64,000 nucleotides of DNA from Bradyrhizobium sp. 132 (GTDB taxonomy: Bacteria; Pseudomonadota; Alphaproteobacteria; Rhizobiales; Xanthobacteraceae), in contig NZ_JADPKY010000177.1 of assembly GCF_023074185.1 (NCBI RefSeq), positions 1-64,000 on the forward strand, read 5' to 3'. Below the pieces are notes generated by a model. That model made no database searches. It was not told where the DNA came from and saw nothing but the letters and a program-made list of their open reading frames with translations. Positions 26,282 to 35,445 of this stretch are shown here, piece by piece. Numbering within the stretch: the stretch's first letter is position 1; every line of letters starts with the position of its first letter. A program made the translations under genes and the position numbers.

Positions 26282-27454
26282 ATGGAAAATGCACGCGCCG
26301 GCCGTTTCGCGCCTACTGCCCTGATGCTCGGCAATCTCGTCACCGGCTGCTCGGTATTGGCACCGGCGGGCATGCTGCCGGAATTGGCGGCGGGGCTCGA
26401 CGTCAGCATCCACGCGGCCGCGCTCCTGATCACCTTCGGCGCCATCATCCTGTGCATCGGATCGCCGCTGACGGCCTGGCTCACCAGCCGGATCGAGCGC
26501 CGGACGCTGCTCACCACGACGCTGGCGGTGCTCGCCTTTGGCAATCTCGCATCGGCATTTGCGCCCGACTACACGAGCCTCCTTGTCACCCGCCTGGCGA
26601 TGCTCGCGGTCGGCGCGCTCTACACGCCGCAGGCCGCCGGCACGGCGGCACTGATCGTGCCGGTGGAGCGTCGCGGCAGCACGATCGCCTACATCTTTCT
26701 CGGCTGGTCGCTCGCTGCCGCCGTCGGCCTGCCGCTGATCACCTTCATCGCCAGCCGATATGGCTGGCGCGCGGCCTATGGCGGGATCGGCGCGCTCGGC
26801 TGCATCAGCTTCCTGCTGTTGCTGATCCGGCTGCCGGCCGGCTTGAAGGGCACGCCGGTGGACCTGAAGACCTGGAGCGCCGTCGGCCGCGACGGGACGA
26901 TCCTGCTGCTGCTTGCGATCACGATGCTGCAGATGGCCGGGCAGTTCGTGGTGTTCACCTTCATGGGCCCGCTGCTCAAGAAGCTGACCGGCGCCGGGCC
27001 CGATGCGATCGGCATGGTGTTCGCTCTCTATGGCGTCTGCGGCTTCCTCGGCGTTGTCATCGCGACCCGCATCGTCGACACCTCGGGACCCTATCGCACC
27101 TCGCTGCTGTTCACCTGCCTGCTGCTTGCGGGGATCACGGGCTGGGCGCTCAGTGCCGGCACGCTCGCGTTGATGGCGGGTGCGGCCGCGATCTGGGGCC
27201 TCGGCTTTGCCTCGACCAATTCGATGCAGCAGGTGCGGCTGGTCTCGGCCGCACCGTCGCTGGCATCGGCGACCGTCGCACTCAACACCTCCGTCCTCTA
27301 TATCGGCCAGGCTGTCGGCTCTGCCGTCGGCGGACTGCTGTTCGCCCGCGAGCTCCTGCATACGCTCGGCTTCGTCGCGGTCGGTTTCGTCGTGCTGGCG
27401 CTGATCCTGGTAGTCCTGACCCGGCCCCGGCCGGCAACCGCCGCCCCGGCCTGA
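26282..27454 (+). CDS. MFS transporter (AraJ/sugar-efflux-like)
   Basis: 390 residues from ATG 26282. Twelve membrane helices; loop 2-3 WLTSRIERRTLLTTTLAVLA and the helix 4-5 region QAAGTAALIVPVERRGSTIAYIFLG match the DHA1-type drug and sugar exporters (AraJ/YdhP group). Exported compound unknown. It is divergent from thrS with about 185 bases between. Frames extending far upstream on this strand are antisense shadows of thrS and its neighbours. Confidence 0.85.
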   Translation: MENARAGRFAPTALMLGNLVTGCSVLAPAGMLPELAAGLDVSIHAAALLITFGAIILCIGSPLTAWLTSRIERRTLLTTTLAVLAFGNLASAFAPDYTSLLVTRLAMLAVGALYTPQAAGTAALIVPVERRGSTIAYIFLGWSLAAAVGLPLITFIASRYGWRAAYGGIGALGCISFLLLLIRLPAGLKGTPVDLKTWSAVGRDGTILLLLAITMLQMAGQFVVFTFMGPLLKKLTGAGPDAIGMVFALYGVCGFLGVVIATRIVDTSGPYRTSLLFTCLLLAGITGWALSAGTLALMAGAAAIWGLGFASTNSMQQVRLVSAAPSLASATVALNTSVLYIGQAVGSAVGGLLFARELLHTLGFVAVGFVVLALILVVLTRPRPATAAPA

Positions 27455-27546
27455 ACGGAAGCGTTTTCGTGTGCGCAAGGCGCTTGGCAAACCGCGCGCC
27501 GGGGCGCTAGAACGCGAGGTATGGGGACCAAAGAGAGTTGACTGAA

Positions 27547-27939
27547 ATGAGGATGATTCTGGCGGTTGCCGCGGTGCTCTATTCAGCCTCCGCGTTTGCG
27601 CAAGCCGACAAGCCACCACCGATGGTCGGGGACAAGCCGTTGGTGCAGGTCAAGCCCAAGGGGCCCAAGGCCGGGATCCAAGAGGCGGCTGCCAAGCCCG
27701 CCGCGGCGCCGAAGGGCAAGCCACAATCGATCGCGGCGCGGCTCCAGGCCTGCCTCGACCTCGATGACGGCACCAAGGACCGGCTCAATTGCTACGACGC
27801 GGTGATCGCGCCGACGCCGAAGCCGAAGCCGCCGAAGGCCAAGGGCTACGCCGATTGCCGATTCTTCAAGGAAGAGGACGAGCGGCTGGCCTGCTTCAAC
27901 GGATTTGCCGAGAGCATTCCGAAGCTGCCCAAAACCTGA
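27547..27939 (+). CDS. Secreted protein with two Cys-x(11-12)-Cys motifs
   Basis: 130 residues from ATG 27547 (AGAGAG upstream). Signal peptide ends SAFA. After a Pro/Lys/Ala-rich stretch two similar motifs appear: ACLDLDDGTKDRLNCYDAV (Cys69, Cys82) and DCRFFKEEDERLACFNGF (Cys104, Cys116). This C...RLxC[YF][DN] pattern recurs in periplasmic proteins such as the type VI-associated TagO/VasI group, where the pair probably forms a disulphide. No type VI genes are here. Function unknown. Confidence 0.7.
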   Translation: MRMILAVAAVLYSASAFAQADKPPPMVGDKPLVQVKPKGPKAGIQEAAAKPAAAPKGKPQSIAARLQACLDLDDGTKDRLNCYDAVIAPTPKPKPPKAKGYADCRFFKEEDERLACFNGFAESIPKLPKT

Positions 27940-27981
27940 GGCCAATGGCTAAGGTCTGCAAGCCGGACGGTTAGTCGCTGA

Positions 27982-29349
27982 TCAGCGACTCGACGGGGAT
28001 GGATTGGTGGAGGCCACGCGCGTCAGTGCGAGTGATGGCGTCGCTGACATCTTCACCAGCACGTCCTTGAGCGGGTCCCGCGTCCAGGCGCGGGTCACAT
28101 AGTCGCGATGGGTGATGCCGTCACCGGTTTCGACGAACACCACGCTGCCGGGACGCAACGGTCCGTCCATGTCTTCGGAGACGCTGATGCCTTTCTGCCG
28201 CAGCGTGCTCATCAGCTCGCGGTCGCGCCGCGCGGTGTAGCGGGTGTAGGAGCTGACGAAGAAGCCGGAGCGGTGGCTCTCGATCCATGAGGCGAACTTG
28301 TCCATTTCGCCGTAGACGGCGTCGAGCAGCACGACGCCGCGGACGCGGTCGCTGATGCCGCCGACCTCGAGACTCCAGGCCGTCGGCAGGAAGCCGCCGC
28401 TGTAGCCGACGATCACGATCGGCATATTGGCGAAGGCGCGCGCGCTGTTGGGATCGCCGGTGAGCCGGGCCAGATGGTTCGCAGACTCCTCCAGGAAGCG
28501 CTTGAGGCCGCCCGCCTGCCAGAACTTCCCGGCGCTAGAATCGGCGGCGTCCACCGCCATTTGCGGAGCAAGCAGGATGGCGTTGGCGCCGGAATCGGTG
28601 ACCTGCTGCGGCACCAGCTGCCGGTCGCGCACGTCACGCTCGAGCGTTGCGCCGTTGCCGTGGAAGAACACCACGATCACGCCTGGCTTACGCACGTCGA
28701 AATGTTCGGGCACGTGCATCAGCACGCGGTTGTCGCTGTAGGTCTCGTCCTGCCAGAACACGCGCCCGGAATAGCTGCGGTGGCCGCGGCGGTCGCCCTT
28801 GGCGATGTTGAGGAACGGCGAGTCGGAGGCGGGGTTGTTGCCGAAATAGGGGAATGCCGACGACTTCATGCTGACGAGCGTCGTCAGGTCCTCGCGCACC
28901 GGACGTTGGTAGGGGGCCTGCGGCGCGAGCGAAGCGACCCTGTAGGGCGCCTGCTCCGGCTGTGGCTGCTGCACGGCGCGCTTGGGCGAGAAGTCCGACA
29001 TTTGCCGTTGCAGAAAACCCTCGCTTGCGGACGGGAACCGCTCCGTGAACTGCGGGGCCGGGAAGCGATCCTCGAACGTGTCACTGCTTGCGACCTGCTG
29101 ATTTGTCTTCGCAACGATCTGGACGTTGGCCTGCGAGTTCGCCGCGAGCGCCGCCGGATTGGGCGCCTTGCCGCATTGAACCAATGTGAGCGACAGCGGC
29201 ACCAAGGCCGGGATCAGAGCGATCCGGAGCGCACGACCGCGCGCACCGGACGTCGTCCGGTCGGCACGAATGTCAGCTCTCAGTTTCGGAACGGCCCCGA
29301 CCATCCACCCATGACCCCAAGTCATGACCACAAGTCCATCGGCAATCAT
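27982..29349 (-). CDS. Alpha/beta hydrolase-like lipoprotein
   Basis: Up to 455 residues from ATG 29349. No start has a strong ribosome site; ATG 29325 or 29304 would bring the signal sequence nearer the N-terminus. IALIPALVPLSLTLVQCGK contains a lipobox ending in Cys, suggesting a membrane-anchored lipoprotein. A variable linker follows, then a hydrolase fold: oxyanion motif VVFFHGNGATLERD and nucleophile elbow GYSGG. A late His in DGITHRDYV could complete the triad. Substrate unknown. Confidence 0.72.
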   Translation of the reverse strand: MIADGLVVMTWGHGWMVGAVPKLRADIRADRTTSGARGRALRIALIPALVPLSLTLVQCGKAPNPAALAANSQANVQIVAKTNQQVASSDTFEDRFPAPQFTERFPSASEGFLQRQMSDFSPKRAVQQPQPEQAPYRVASLAPQAPYQRPVREDLTTLVSMKSSAFPYFGNNPASDSPFLNIAKGDRRGHRSYSGRVFWQDETYSDNRVLMHVPEHFDVRKPGVIVVFFHGNGATLERDVRDRQLVPQQVTDSGANAILLAPQMAVDAADSSAGKFWQAGGLKRFLEESANHLARLTGDPNSARAFANMPIVIVGYSGGFLPTAWSLEVGGISDRVRGVVLLDAVYGEMDKFASWIESHRSGFFVSSYTRYTARRDRELMSTLRQKGISVSEDMDGPLRPGSVVFVETGDGITHRDYVTRAWTRDPLKDVLVKMSATPSLALTRVASTNPSPSSR

Positions 29350-29633
29350 TAAGACAACTGAACCGATGGGCGTTTAGGCGACGTTAAGTGTCCGGAGAAA
29401 CTTCCCCACATCCGGAACGGCCAAAAGGACCACGTAATCGTGTCGCGATTGTGGGGAAGGGAGACGGGACGTCCCGGTGTTTGCGCAGGTTTATTGGCCA
29501 AGACCGCGCAGCAAGGGTGCCGGAGTACCGATTTAGCCCGCCTCATTTAACCCTTGTTAACCCTGCTTGAATTGACTGGCTCGAACTGCACGATGCTTCC
29601 CACGAGGCATGACGCCTGAGGTTGAGGACCCCG

Positions 29634-31001
29634 ATGACGGCATCAGATGCGGGTACCGCGGCCTGGACTGGCCGGCTGACCGGAAGCGGATCGGGGGTCT
29701 CCGTTCTGGTCGCAACCGCCATCGTCGTTGCCGACATGATCGGGGTCGGCGTCTTCACCAGCCTCGGCTTTCAGGTCAAGGACATCCCCTCGGGCTTCTC
29801 GATCCTCTTGCTGTGGACCATCGGCGGCATTGTCGCGCTGTGCGGGGTGTTCGCCTACAGCGAACTCGGCGCGATGTTTCCGCGCTCCAGCGGCGAATAC
29901 AATTTCCTCGGCCGCACCTATCACCCCGCCTTCGGCTTTCTCGCGGGCTGGGTGTCGGCGACGGTTGGCTTTGCAGCGCCCGTCGCGCTCGCCGCAATGG
30001 CGTTCGGCGAATACGCCAAATCGGTCGTGCCCGGTGTGCCGCCGATCCCGCTTGCCATCGCCGTGGTGTGGCTGGTCTCGCTCGTGCAACTGACCGGCGT
30101 CAGGCACTCCTCGACCTTCCAGTTGATCTCGACCATCCTGAAGGTCGTACTGATCGTGGCCTTCCTGGTTGCCGGCTTCATCATTGGCACCCCGCAGCCA
30201 ATCGCCTTCACCCCGCAGGCTGGTGACCTCGCACACATCGTCAGCGCCCCCTTCGCGATCGGGCTTGTGTTTGTGATGTACTCGTTTTCGGGCTGGAATG
30301 CCGCGACCTACATCATCGGCGAAATGAACATGCCGCAGCGGGACCTGCCGCGTGCACTGCTCGCGGGCACGCTGATCGTGCTCGTGCTGTACGTCGCGCT
30401 GAATGCGGTGTTTCTCTATTCTACGCCGGTCGGCGCGCTCGCGGGTCAGCTCGACGTCGCCAGCGTCGCCGGCAGCGCGATCTTCGGCAACCTTGGCGGC
30501 CGGATCGTTGGCGCGATGATCTGCTTCGGCCTGATCTCCTCGATCAGCGCGATGATGTGGATCGGCCCGCGCGTGATGATGACGATGGGCGAGGACATTC
30601 CGGCGCTGCGTGTGTTCTCCCGCAAGTCGACGAGCGGCGCGCCGGCCTATGCCATCCTGTTTCAGCTCGCCGTCGCCAATCTGCTGCTGTTCACGCGCAG
30701 TTTCGAGGCGGTGCTCGATTTCATCCAGTTCGCGCTGCTGTTCTGCTCGTTCTTCACGGTCGCCGGCGTCATCAAGCTGCGCATCACCGATCCCGATTTG
30801 TCGCGGCCCTATCGGGCTTGGGGATACCCGTTCACTCCGCTCGTTTTCCTGCTCGTGACCGCCTTCATGATGTACTACCTTTTGACCGAGCGGCCCCTGC
30901 AGTCGCTGTCGGGAATGCTCGTCATGCTCTCGGGCCTGTTGATTTATGTTGTTTTCCGCAGGCGGCCGGTCGCCGCTGGCACGTCATCACATCGCGAATA
31001 G
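29634..31001 (+). CDS. APC family amino acid permease
   Basis: 455 residues from ATG 29634 (GAGG six bases upstream). Twelve helices; helix 1 motif VADMIGVGVFTSLGFQ is the G-[IV]-G-x-[GF] substrate-binding signature of the APC superfamily, and YSELGAMFPRSSGEYNFLGRTYHP is the conserved helix 2-3 part. It resembles the YjeH/LAT-like branch. Probably an amino acid or polyamine importer or exchanger. The next gene starts two bases after its stop, so the pair is almost certainly co-transcribed. Confidence 0.88.
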   Translation: MTASDAGTAAWTGRLTGSGSGVSVLVATAIVVADMIGVGVFTSLGFQVKDIPSGFSILLLWTIGGIVALCGVFAYSELGAMFPRSSGEYNFLGRTYHPAFGFLAGWVSATVGFAAPVALAAMAFGEYAKSVVPGVPPIPLAIAVVWLVSLVQLTGVRHSSTFQLISTILKVVLIVAFLVAGFIIGTPQPIAFTPQAGDLAHIVSAPFAIGLVFVMYSFSGWNAATYIIGEMNMPQRDLPRALLAGTLIVLVLYVALNAVFLYSTPVGALAGQLDVASVAGSAIFGNLGGRIVGAMICFGLISSISAMMWIGPRVMMTMGEDIPALRVFSRKSTSGAPAYAILFQLAVANLLLFTRSFEAVLDFIQFALLFCSFFTVAGVIKLRITDPDLSRPYRAWGYPFTPLVFLLVTAFMMYYLLTERPLQSLSGMLVMLSGLLIYVVFRRRPVAAGTSSHRE

Positions 31002-31003
31002 AC

Positions 31004-32218
31004 ATGTTTCGACCCATGAGAATTGCGGCCGTCGCTCTCGCCTTGCTGGCTGCGGCCGTTTCGTCCGCGCGTGCCGCCGACGTCACTTTCGACGATACCG
31101 CGCGCTTCCTTGCGGGCATGCAGCCTTCGGCGGATTCGCCGCTGGTGCCGCTCACGAAGGACCCGGGCTGGCAGCGCCACGCAAAGTTCTTCGACGGCGC
31201 CTTCGCGCAGCTCGAGCAGCGTCAGCTCGCGAAGATCCGCAACTGGTCCGATGTCAATCTGGCGGCACCCAGGCCGACCGTGTTCTATTTGTTCAGCGGC
31301 CCCGACTTCCTCTATGCCAACGCCTTTTATTCGAAGGCCAGCACCTATGTGCTCGGCGCGCTGGAGCCGGTCGGTGCGGTGCCCGACCTGACGCGGCTGC
31401 CGCGCGGTTCGGTGGGCGCCGCGCTCTACAATGTCGAGCGATCGCTCGGCTCGATCCTGAATTTTTCCTTCTTCATCACCAAGCAAATGAAAGTCGACCT
31501 GCACACCAACCAGGTCAATGGCACCTTGCCGATCCTCTATGTCTTCCTGGTCCGCTCCGGCAAGACCATCCGCAATGTCGAGATGGTCGCGCTCGACGAC
31601 AAGGGCGGGATGCATGTCGGCAACGACAATCCAGGACCGAACGCGACGCGCGGCGCCCGCATCACTTTCGTCGGCAGCGACGGCGAAGCGCGCACCCTGT
31701 ATTATTTTTCGACCGATCTCTCCAATTCAGGTGCACGCGCGGCGGGTTTCCTGAAGTTCTGCGAGACGCTCGGCCCCGGCAACAGCCTGATCAAGAGCGC
31801 GTCCTATCTCTTGCACTCCGGCAATTTCACCGTCGCGCGCGACTGGCTGCTTGCCAACAGCGCGACCATCATCCAGGACGATTCCGGCATTCCGCTTTCC
31901 AGCTACAACGCGCGGCAATGGCGGTTCTTCCCGTTCGGCCGCTACCTCGGGCCGATCAGCGAATTTCCCGGTCGCTATCAGGAGCGCTACGCCAACCTGT
32001 TCACGCGCGCCCAGCCGATCGATTTCGGCGTCGGCTATCGCTGGCGCATGCATGAATCGAACTTGCTGCTGTCGGTGAGGGTACCGGGAAGCGACACAGT
32101 GCCGGATGCGGAGACGACCTCATCCGCAGAGCCATCGGCGAAACCGCCGCGTCCGAAGCGGCCACGTCCGCCGGAGCCGATCCCACCGCCGCCCGGACGC
32201 TTTTTCTGGTCCCGCTGA
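31004..32218 (+). CDS. Conserved secreted protein, function unknown
   Basis: 404 residues from ATG 31004, two bases after the permease stop; ATG 31016 also possible. Signal peptide ends SARAAD. The body lacks a motif I can name: VFYLFSGPDFLYANAFYSKA, MVALDDKGGMHV and LYYFSTDLSNSGA are its most conserved-looking stretches. The C-terminal 40 residues are Pro/Arg-rich (PPRPKRPRPPEPIPPPPGR). Coupling to an APC permease suggests a periplasmic partner role, but that is inference only. Its stop abuts the stop of the convergent small membrane protein gene. Confidence 0.75.
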   Translation: MFRPMRIAAVALALLAAAVSSARAADVTFDDTARFLAGMQPSADSPLVPLTKDPGWQRHAKFFDGAFAQLEQRQLAKIRNWSDVNLAAPRPTVFYLFSGPDFLYANAFYSKASTYVLGALEPVGAVPDLTRLPRGSVGAALYNVERSLGSILNFSFFITKQMKVDLHTNQVNGTLPILYVFLVRSGKTIRNVEMVALDDKGGMHVGNDNPGPNATRGARITFVGSDGEARTLYYFSTDLSNSGARAAGFLKFCETLGPGNSLIKSASYLLHSGNFTVARDWLLANSATIIQDDSGIPLSSYNARQWRFFPFGRYLGPISEFPGRYQERYANLFTRAQPIDFGVGYRWRMHESNLLLSVRVPGSDTVPDAETTSSAEPSAKPPRPKRPRPPEPIPPPPGRFFWSR

Positions 32219-32431
32219 TTACCAGTGAACGCTCTGGCTCGGCACGATGAACGCCGTCGTGCTGGGCGGCGTTGCAATACTCGTCGCCAAGTACCAGCCG
32301 GAGCCGACGACGAGCACCAGCAGGGCGACGATGGCGATCATGTCGAGGGTTCTGGGGTCGTGGCCTCTCGAACCACCCCGGGAACCCAGCCCAAGGCTGA
32401 AGCGAGAATGAGGGCTGATTTTCCAGCGCAT
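32219..32431 (-). CDS. Small single-pass membrane protein
   Basis: 70 residues from ATG 32431, behind a strong GGGAGGAAACAACA. An Arg/Gly-rich N-terminus (SLGLGSRGGSRGHDPRTLD) precedes one hydrophobic helix (MIAIVALLVLVVGSGWYLA) and a short hydrophilic tail. No family recognised. The stop codon abuts that of the plus-strand secreted protein. Confidence 0.65.
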   Translation of the reverse strand: MRWKISPHSRFSLGLGSRGGSRGHDPRTLDMIAIVALLVLVVGSGWYLATSIATPPSTTAFIVPSQSVHW

Positions 32432-32510
32432 TGTTGTTTCCTCCCGTGGGAGCATCACATCAACGCGAACGGAGCATTCCGGTTCCACTCAAGGCAGCGC
32501 TCCATCCCGC

Positions 32511-32849
32511 TTAGGGGGCGTTGACGCCGCGCCAGCGGGCGTAACGCCACGGCAAATACCAGCGCGCGCTTTGTGGTGCGGTAAGGGGCACGTTGTCGAT
32601 GCCCGAGGTACCGAACGGGTTACAGCGGAGCAGGCGAGCGAGCGTCATCCAGCCGCCAGCCCAGAGCCCGAACCGTTCGATCGCGTCATCGCCATAGATG
32701 GAGCAGGTCGGCAGGTGCCGGCAATTGTAGCCAACCAACGGCGAGAGCGTGTGGCGATACAGCCAGATCAGAGCGCGGCCGAATCTGCGCGGTAGCCGGA
32801 ACGCGCCCGCGATGGGAGTGGAACAGTGCTCGCAGGCTGAATGCTTCAT
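32511..32849 (-). CDS. yidD: Membrane protein insertion efficiency factor YidD
   Basis: 112 residues from ATG 32849. The DUF37/YidD core is clear: LIWLYRHTLSPLVGYNCRHLPTCSIYGDDAIERFG and then LARLLRCNPFGTSGIDNVP, with the three conserved cysteines. The N-terminal 30 residues with CEHC are an extension. YidD assists YidC-mediated membrane protein insertion. It is usually found with rpmH, rnpA and yidC; here it stands apart from that cluster. Confidence 0.9.
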   Translation of the reverse strand: MKHSACEHCSTPIAGAFRLPRRFGRALIWLYRHTLSPLVGYNCRHLPTCSIYGDDAIERFGLWAGGWMTLARLLRCNPFGTSGIDNVPLTAPQSARWYLPWRYARWRGVNAP

Positions 32850-33080
32850 GGGCGCTTTGCCGCGATCGTGAGCGAGGTTTTGCGCGGTTCCGACGCAGGG
32901 AACTGTAAGCTGTTGTTTGTACGCCACATTTTACGTGCTTTTTGGGAGCAGTGCAGCAAGTACCGGTGGACGATCTGTATTCCCCCGGATACCATTTTTG
33001 TGACGTTCATGTGAGACTTATTGGAACGTCGGAGCAGGGCTTACCTGAATCGCTTTAGGAGCCTTGGGGAAGGGACCGGT

Positions 33081-33980
33081 TTGAAATTTCTGAAGGCGCT
33101 CAATCTTCGCGGCTGGTTGCTGGTGGGAGCCGCTGCCTGTGGGGTCATGGTGGCTGGCGCCGTCGCCACATTCGGGTCGTCGGCCCGAGCCGGTGTTGCC
33201 CTCGAAGAGCGCAAGCTGCCAATGAAGTTTGGCTGGATCGCCTGCGAGCCGAATTGCCGCGGATGGGTCAGCGCGACCGGCATCATCACCGCTGATACGC
33301 CCAGGGATTTCGAGGAATTTTCTCGCGGACGCCAGCTCGGCGGCGCCACTGTGGTGCTCGATTCCAGCGGCGGTTCCGTCAACGACGCGATCACGCTCGG
33401 CCGGCGCTTCCGCAATCTCGGACTTTTGACCACGGTCGGCATCAGCGTTCAGAACCGCGGCGGCCAGTCGGCCCGTCCGGCGGTCGCGCCTGAGGCCTAT
33501 TGCGAATCCATGTGCGTGTTCCTGCTGCTGGCCGGCAAGAAGCGCTACGTGCCAGACGCGGCCCATGTCCGGGTCCACCAGATCTGGATGGGCGATCGCG
33601 CCGACGATGCCAGGGCGGCGAGCTACAGCGCGCAGGACCTGATGATCGTGGAGCGCGACATCGGTCGGCTCGCCAAATACACATTCGACATGGGCGGTGC
33701 CGGCGATCTGCTGTCGCTCGCGCTCAGCGTCCCGCCGTGGGAAGATTTACACGAGCTCGACGCAGGCGAGCTCAAGCTCACCAATCTTGTGACCACTGAT
33801 CTCGTGGCCGACGTGCTGCCGCATGTGGACATCTCAGCGCCGGCAATGGCGGAGCTTGCACCGAAGACGCAGGCGAGGTTCGGCGCGGAATCGGAGCAGC
33901 CTGCCAAGTCGACCAAGACGGCGGAAGCCCTGGTGCCGACGGGCGGCGTAGCCAAGCCGGGCACGGCGTCGCAGAAGTAG
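33081..33980 (+). CDS. Periplasmic ClpP/crotonase-like protein (COG3904 type)
   Basis: 299 residues from TTG 33081, which has AAGGGA six bases upstream; the frame also opens at TTG 33021 without a site. One N-terminal hydrophobic segment (GWLLVGAAACGVMVAGAVA) acts as anchor or signal. The fold markers are LDSSGGSVNDAITLGRRFR and, in the position of the ClpP nucleophile, YCESMCVFLLLAGKKRYV, which keeps Ser between two Cys. Such proteins are predicted periplasmic serine hydrolases of unknown substrate. The last 60 residues are Ala/Thr/Lys-rich. Confidence 0.72.
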   Translation: MKFLKALNLRGWLLVGAAACGVMVAGAVATFGSSARAGVALEERKLPMKFGWIACEPNCRGWVSATGIITADTPRDFEEFSRGRQLGGATVVLDSSGGSVNDAITLGRRFRNLGLLTTVGISVQNRGGQSARPAVAPEAYCESMCVFLLLAGKKRYVPDAAHVRVHQIWMGDRADDARAASYSAQDLMIVERDIGRLAKYTFDMGGAGDLLSLALSVPPWEDLHELDAGELKLTNLVTTDLVADVLPHVDISAPAMAELAPKTQARFGAESEQPAKSTKTAEALVPTGGVAKPGTASQK

Positions 33981-34029
33981 CCTCGAATGTCCGATTTCGT
34001 TTCCGGGGTCTCTGGCTACGAGCCCGGAG

Positions 34030-34485
34030 TCAGCCTTGCACTGGAGCCGGCTGCTTGGCCTTGGCCTCGACCTGACCGATGGCATCGACCACCGCATCGA
34101 AGGTCAGGAGCGTCGAGGCGTGGCGCGCCTTGTAGTCGCGGACCGGCTCAAGGAATTTGATCTCTTCCCATTTGCCTTCAGGAGGCGCGCCGTTCTCCTT
34201 CAGCATCTTGCGAACAGTTTCGCGTAACTCACGGAGTTCGCTCGCAGTCGATCCGACGATCTGACTTGCCATGATGGATGAAGAGGCCTGGCCCAGCGCG
34301 CAGGCCTTCACGTCATGGGCGAAGTCGGTGACCTTGTCGCCCTCCATCTTGAGGTCGATTTTCACGGTCGAGCCGCACAGCTTGGAGTGGGCGGTCGCGG
34401 TGGCATCGGGATCCGACAACCGCCCGAGTCGCGGAATATTCCCGGCTAGTTCGATGATCCGCTTGTTATAGATGTCGTTCAGCAT
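34030..34485 (-). CDS. Iron-sulfur cluster assembly scaffold-like protein (NifU/IscU N-terminal family)
   Basis: 151 residues from ATG 34485. It matches the U-type scaffold family: first Cys37 in SKLCGSTVKID, second Cys62 in KACALGQASSSIMAS. The third ligand position, normally Cys in RxxCxxL, is occupied within RDYKARHASTLLTFDA by His or Ala. The variant with two cysteines may bind clusters poorly or with His. It is divergent from folE with about 240 bases between. Confidence 0.85.
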   Translation of the reverse strand: MLNDIYNKRIIELAGNIPRLGRLSDPDATATAHSKLCGSTVKIDLKMEGDKVTDFAHDVKACALGQASSSIMASQIVGSTASELRELRETVRKMLKENGAPPEGKWEEIKFLEPVRDYKARHASTLLTFDAVVDAIGQVEAKAKQPAPVQG

Positions 34486-34727
34486 GTGATGGAGTCCAGC
34501 ACTTCCTCACCCGATCGGCCTTGGCGGGCGGCGTCCATGGTCCTATATAGTGCTGGAACTGGCGGAAAAACAGCCCAGCGGTGCGCTGGCGGTCTTTCAG
34601 ATCTGCGCTGCCAGCGTGATGACCCAAGGACCTTTTTCGTCAAAGCTGTTCTCTACAGGCGTCCGGCGGCTTCGCCGCCCCGTCTGCCGGTGACACTCCG
34701 GCCGCAAGGCCGTCGAACGGAGTAGAC

Positions 34728-35417
34728 ATGGACGCTACAATCAAATCCATCCGCCCCAGCAAGCCCTCCGATCGGCAGCCCGAGAGCCGCCCGGCAGAGC
34801 TTGATCCTTCCGAATTCCTCGCGGCTGCCGTCCGCGCCGACCAGCCGCGCCCGGCGCGCGCCGAGGCCGAGCAGGCGGTGAAGACGCTGCTCGCTTATAT
34901 TGGCGAGAACACCAACCGCGAGGGCCTGCTCGACACACCGCGCCGCGTGGTCGAGGCTTTCGACGAGCTCTACCAGGGCTACCACCAGTGCCCGGCCGAG
35001 GTGCTCGATCGGACCTTCGGCGAGACCGCCGGGTATGACGATTTCGTGCTGGTGCGCGACATCGAGTTCACCTCGCAGTGCGAGCACCACATGATGCCGT
35101 TCTACGGCAAGGCGCACATCGCCTACACGCCGGTGGAACGCGTGGTCGGCCTGTCGAAGCTTGCGCGCCTTACCGACATCTTCGCCCGCCGGCTCCAGAC
35201 CCAGGAGCACATGACCGCGCAGATCGCTGCGGCGATCGACGAGGTCCTCAAGCCGCGCGGCGTTGCCGTGCTGATCGAGGCTGAGCATACCTGCATGTCG
35301 GTGCGCGGCGTCGCCAAGCATGGCGCCTCCACCTTCACCAGCCGCTTCACCGGCATGTTCCGCGACAATCCGGCGGAGCAGGCTCGTTTCCTGTCCCTGG
35401 TGCGAGGCACGCGCTGA
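34728..35417 (+). CDS. folE: GTP cyclohydrolase I
   Basis: 229 residues from ATG 34728. The zinc-binding motif FTSQCEHHMMPF gives Cys118 and His121, and Cys189 in HTCMSVRGV completes the site. Also NREGLLDTPRRVVEAF and the RLQTQEHMTAQIA active-site helix. It converts GTP to 7,8-dihydroneopterin triphosphate, the first step of folate synthesis. A 45-residue N-terminal extension is variable. hisI follows 28 bases after the stop, suggesting co-transcription. Confidence 0.97.
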   Translation: MDATIKSIRPSKPSDRQPESRPAELDPSEFLAAAVRADQPRPARAEAEQAVKTLLAYIGENTNREGLLDTPRRVVEAFDELYQGYHQCPAEVLDRTFGETAGYDDFVLVRDIEFTSQCEHHMMPFYGKAHIAYTPVERVVGLSKLARLTDIFARRLQTQEHMTAQIAAAIDEVLKPRGVAVLIEAEHTCMSVRGVAKHGASTFTSRFTGMFRDNPAEQARFLSLVRGTR

Positions 35418-35445
35418 CCTTGCGAAATTGACCGGCGAGGGCGTT

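Noticed and set aside
29548..29570. TTAACCCTTGTTAACC as a third CtrA box
   Set aside because: The spacing between TTAA units is six rather than seven bases and no start codon is close enough.
30557..31003. Upstream extension of the secreted protein gene into the permease gene
   Set aside because: Overlaps the permease in another frame; the signal peptide begins at 31004.
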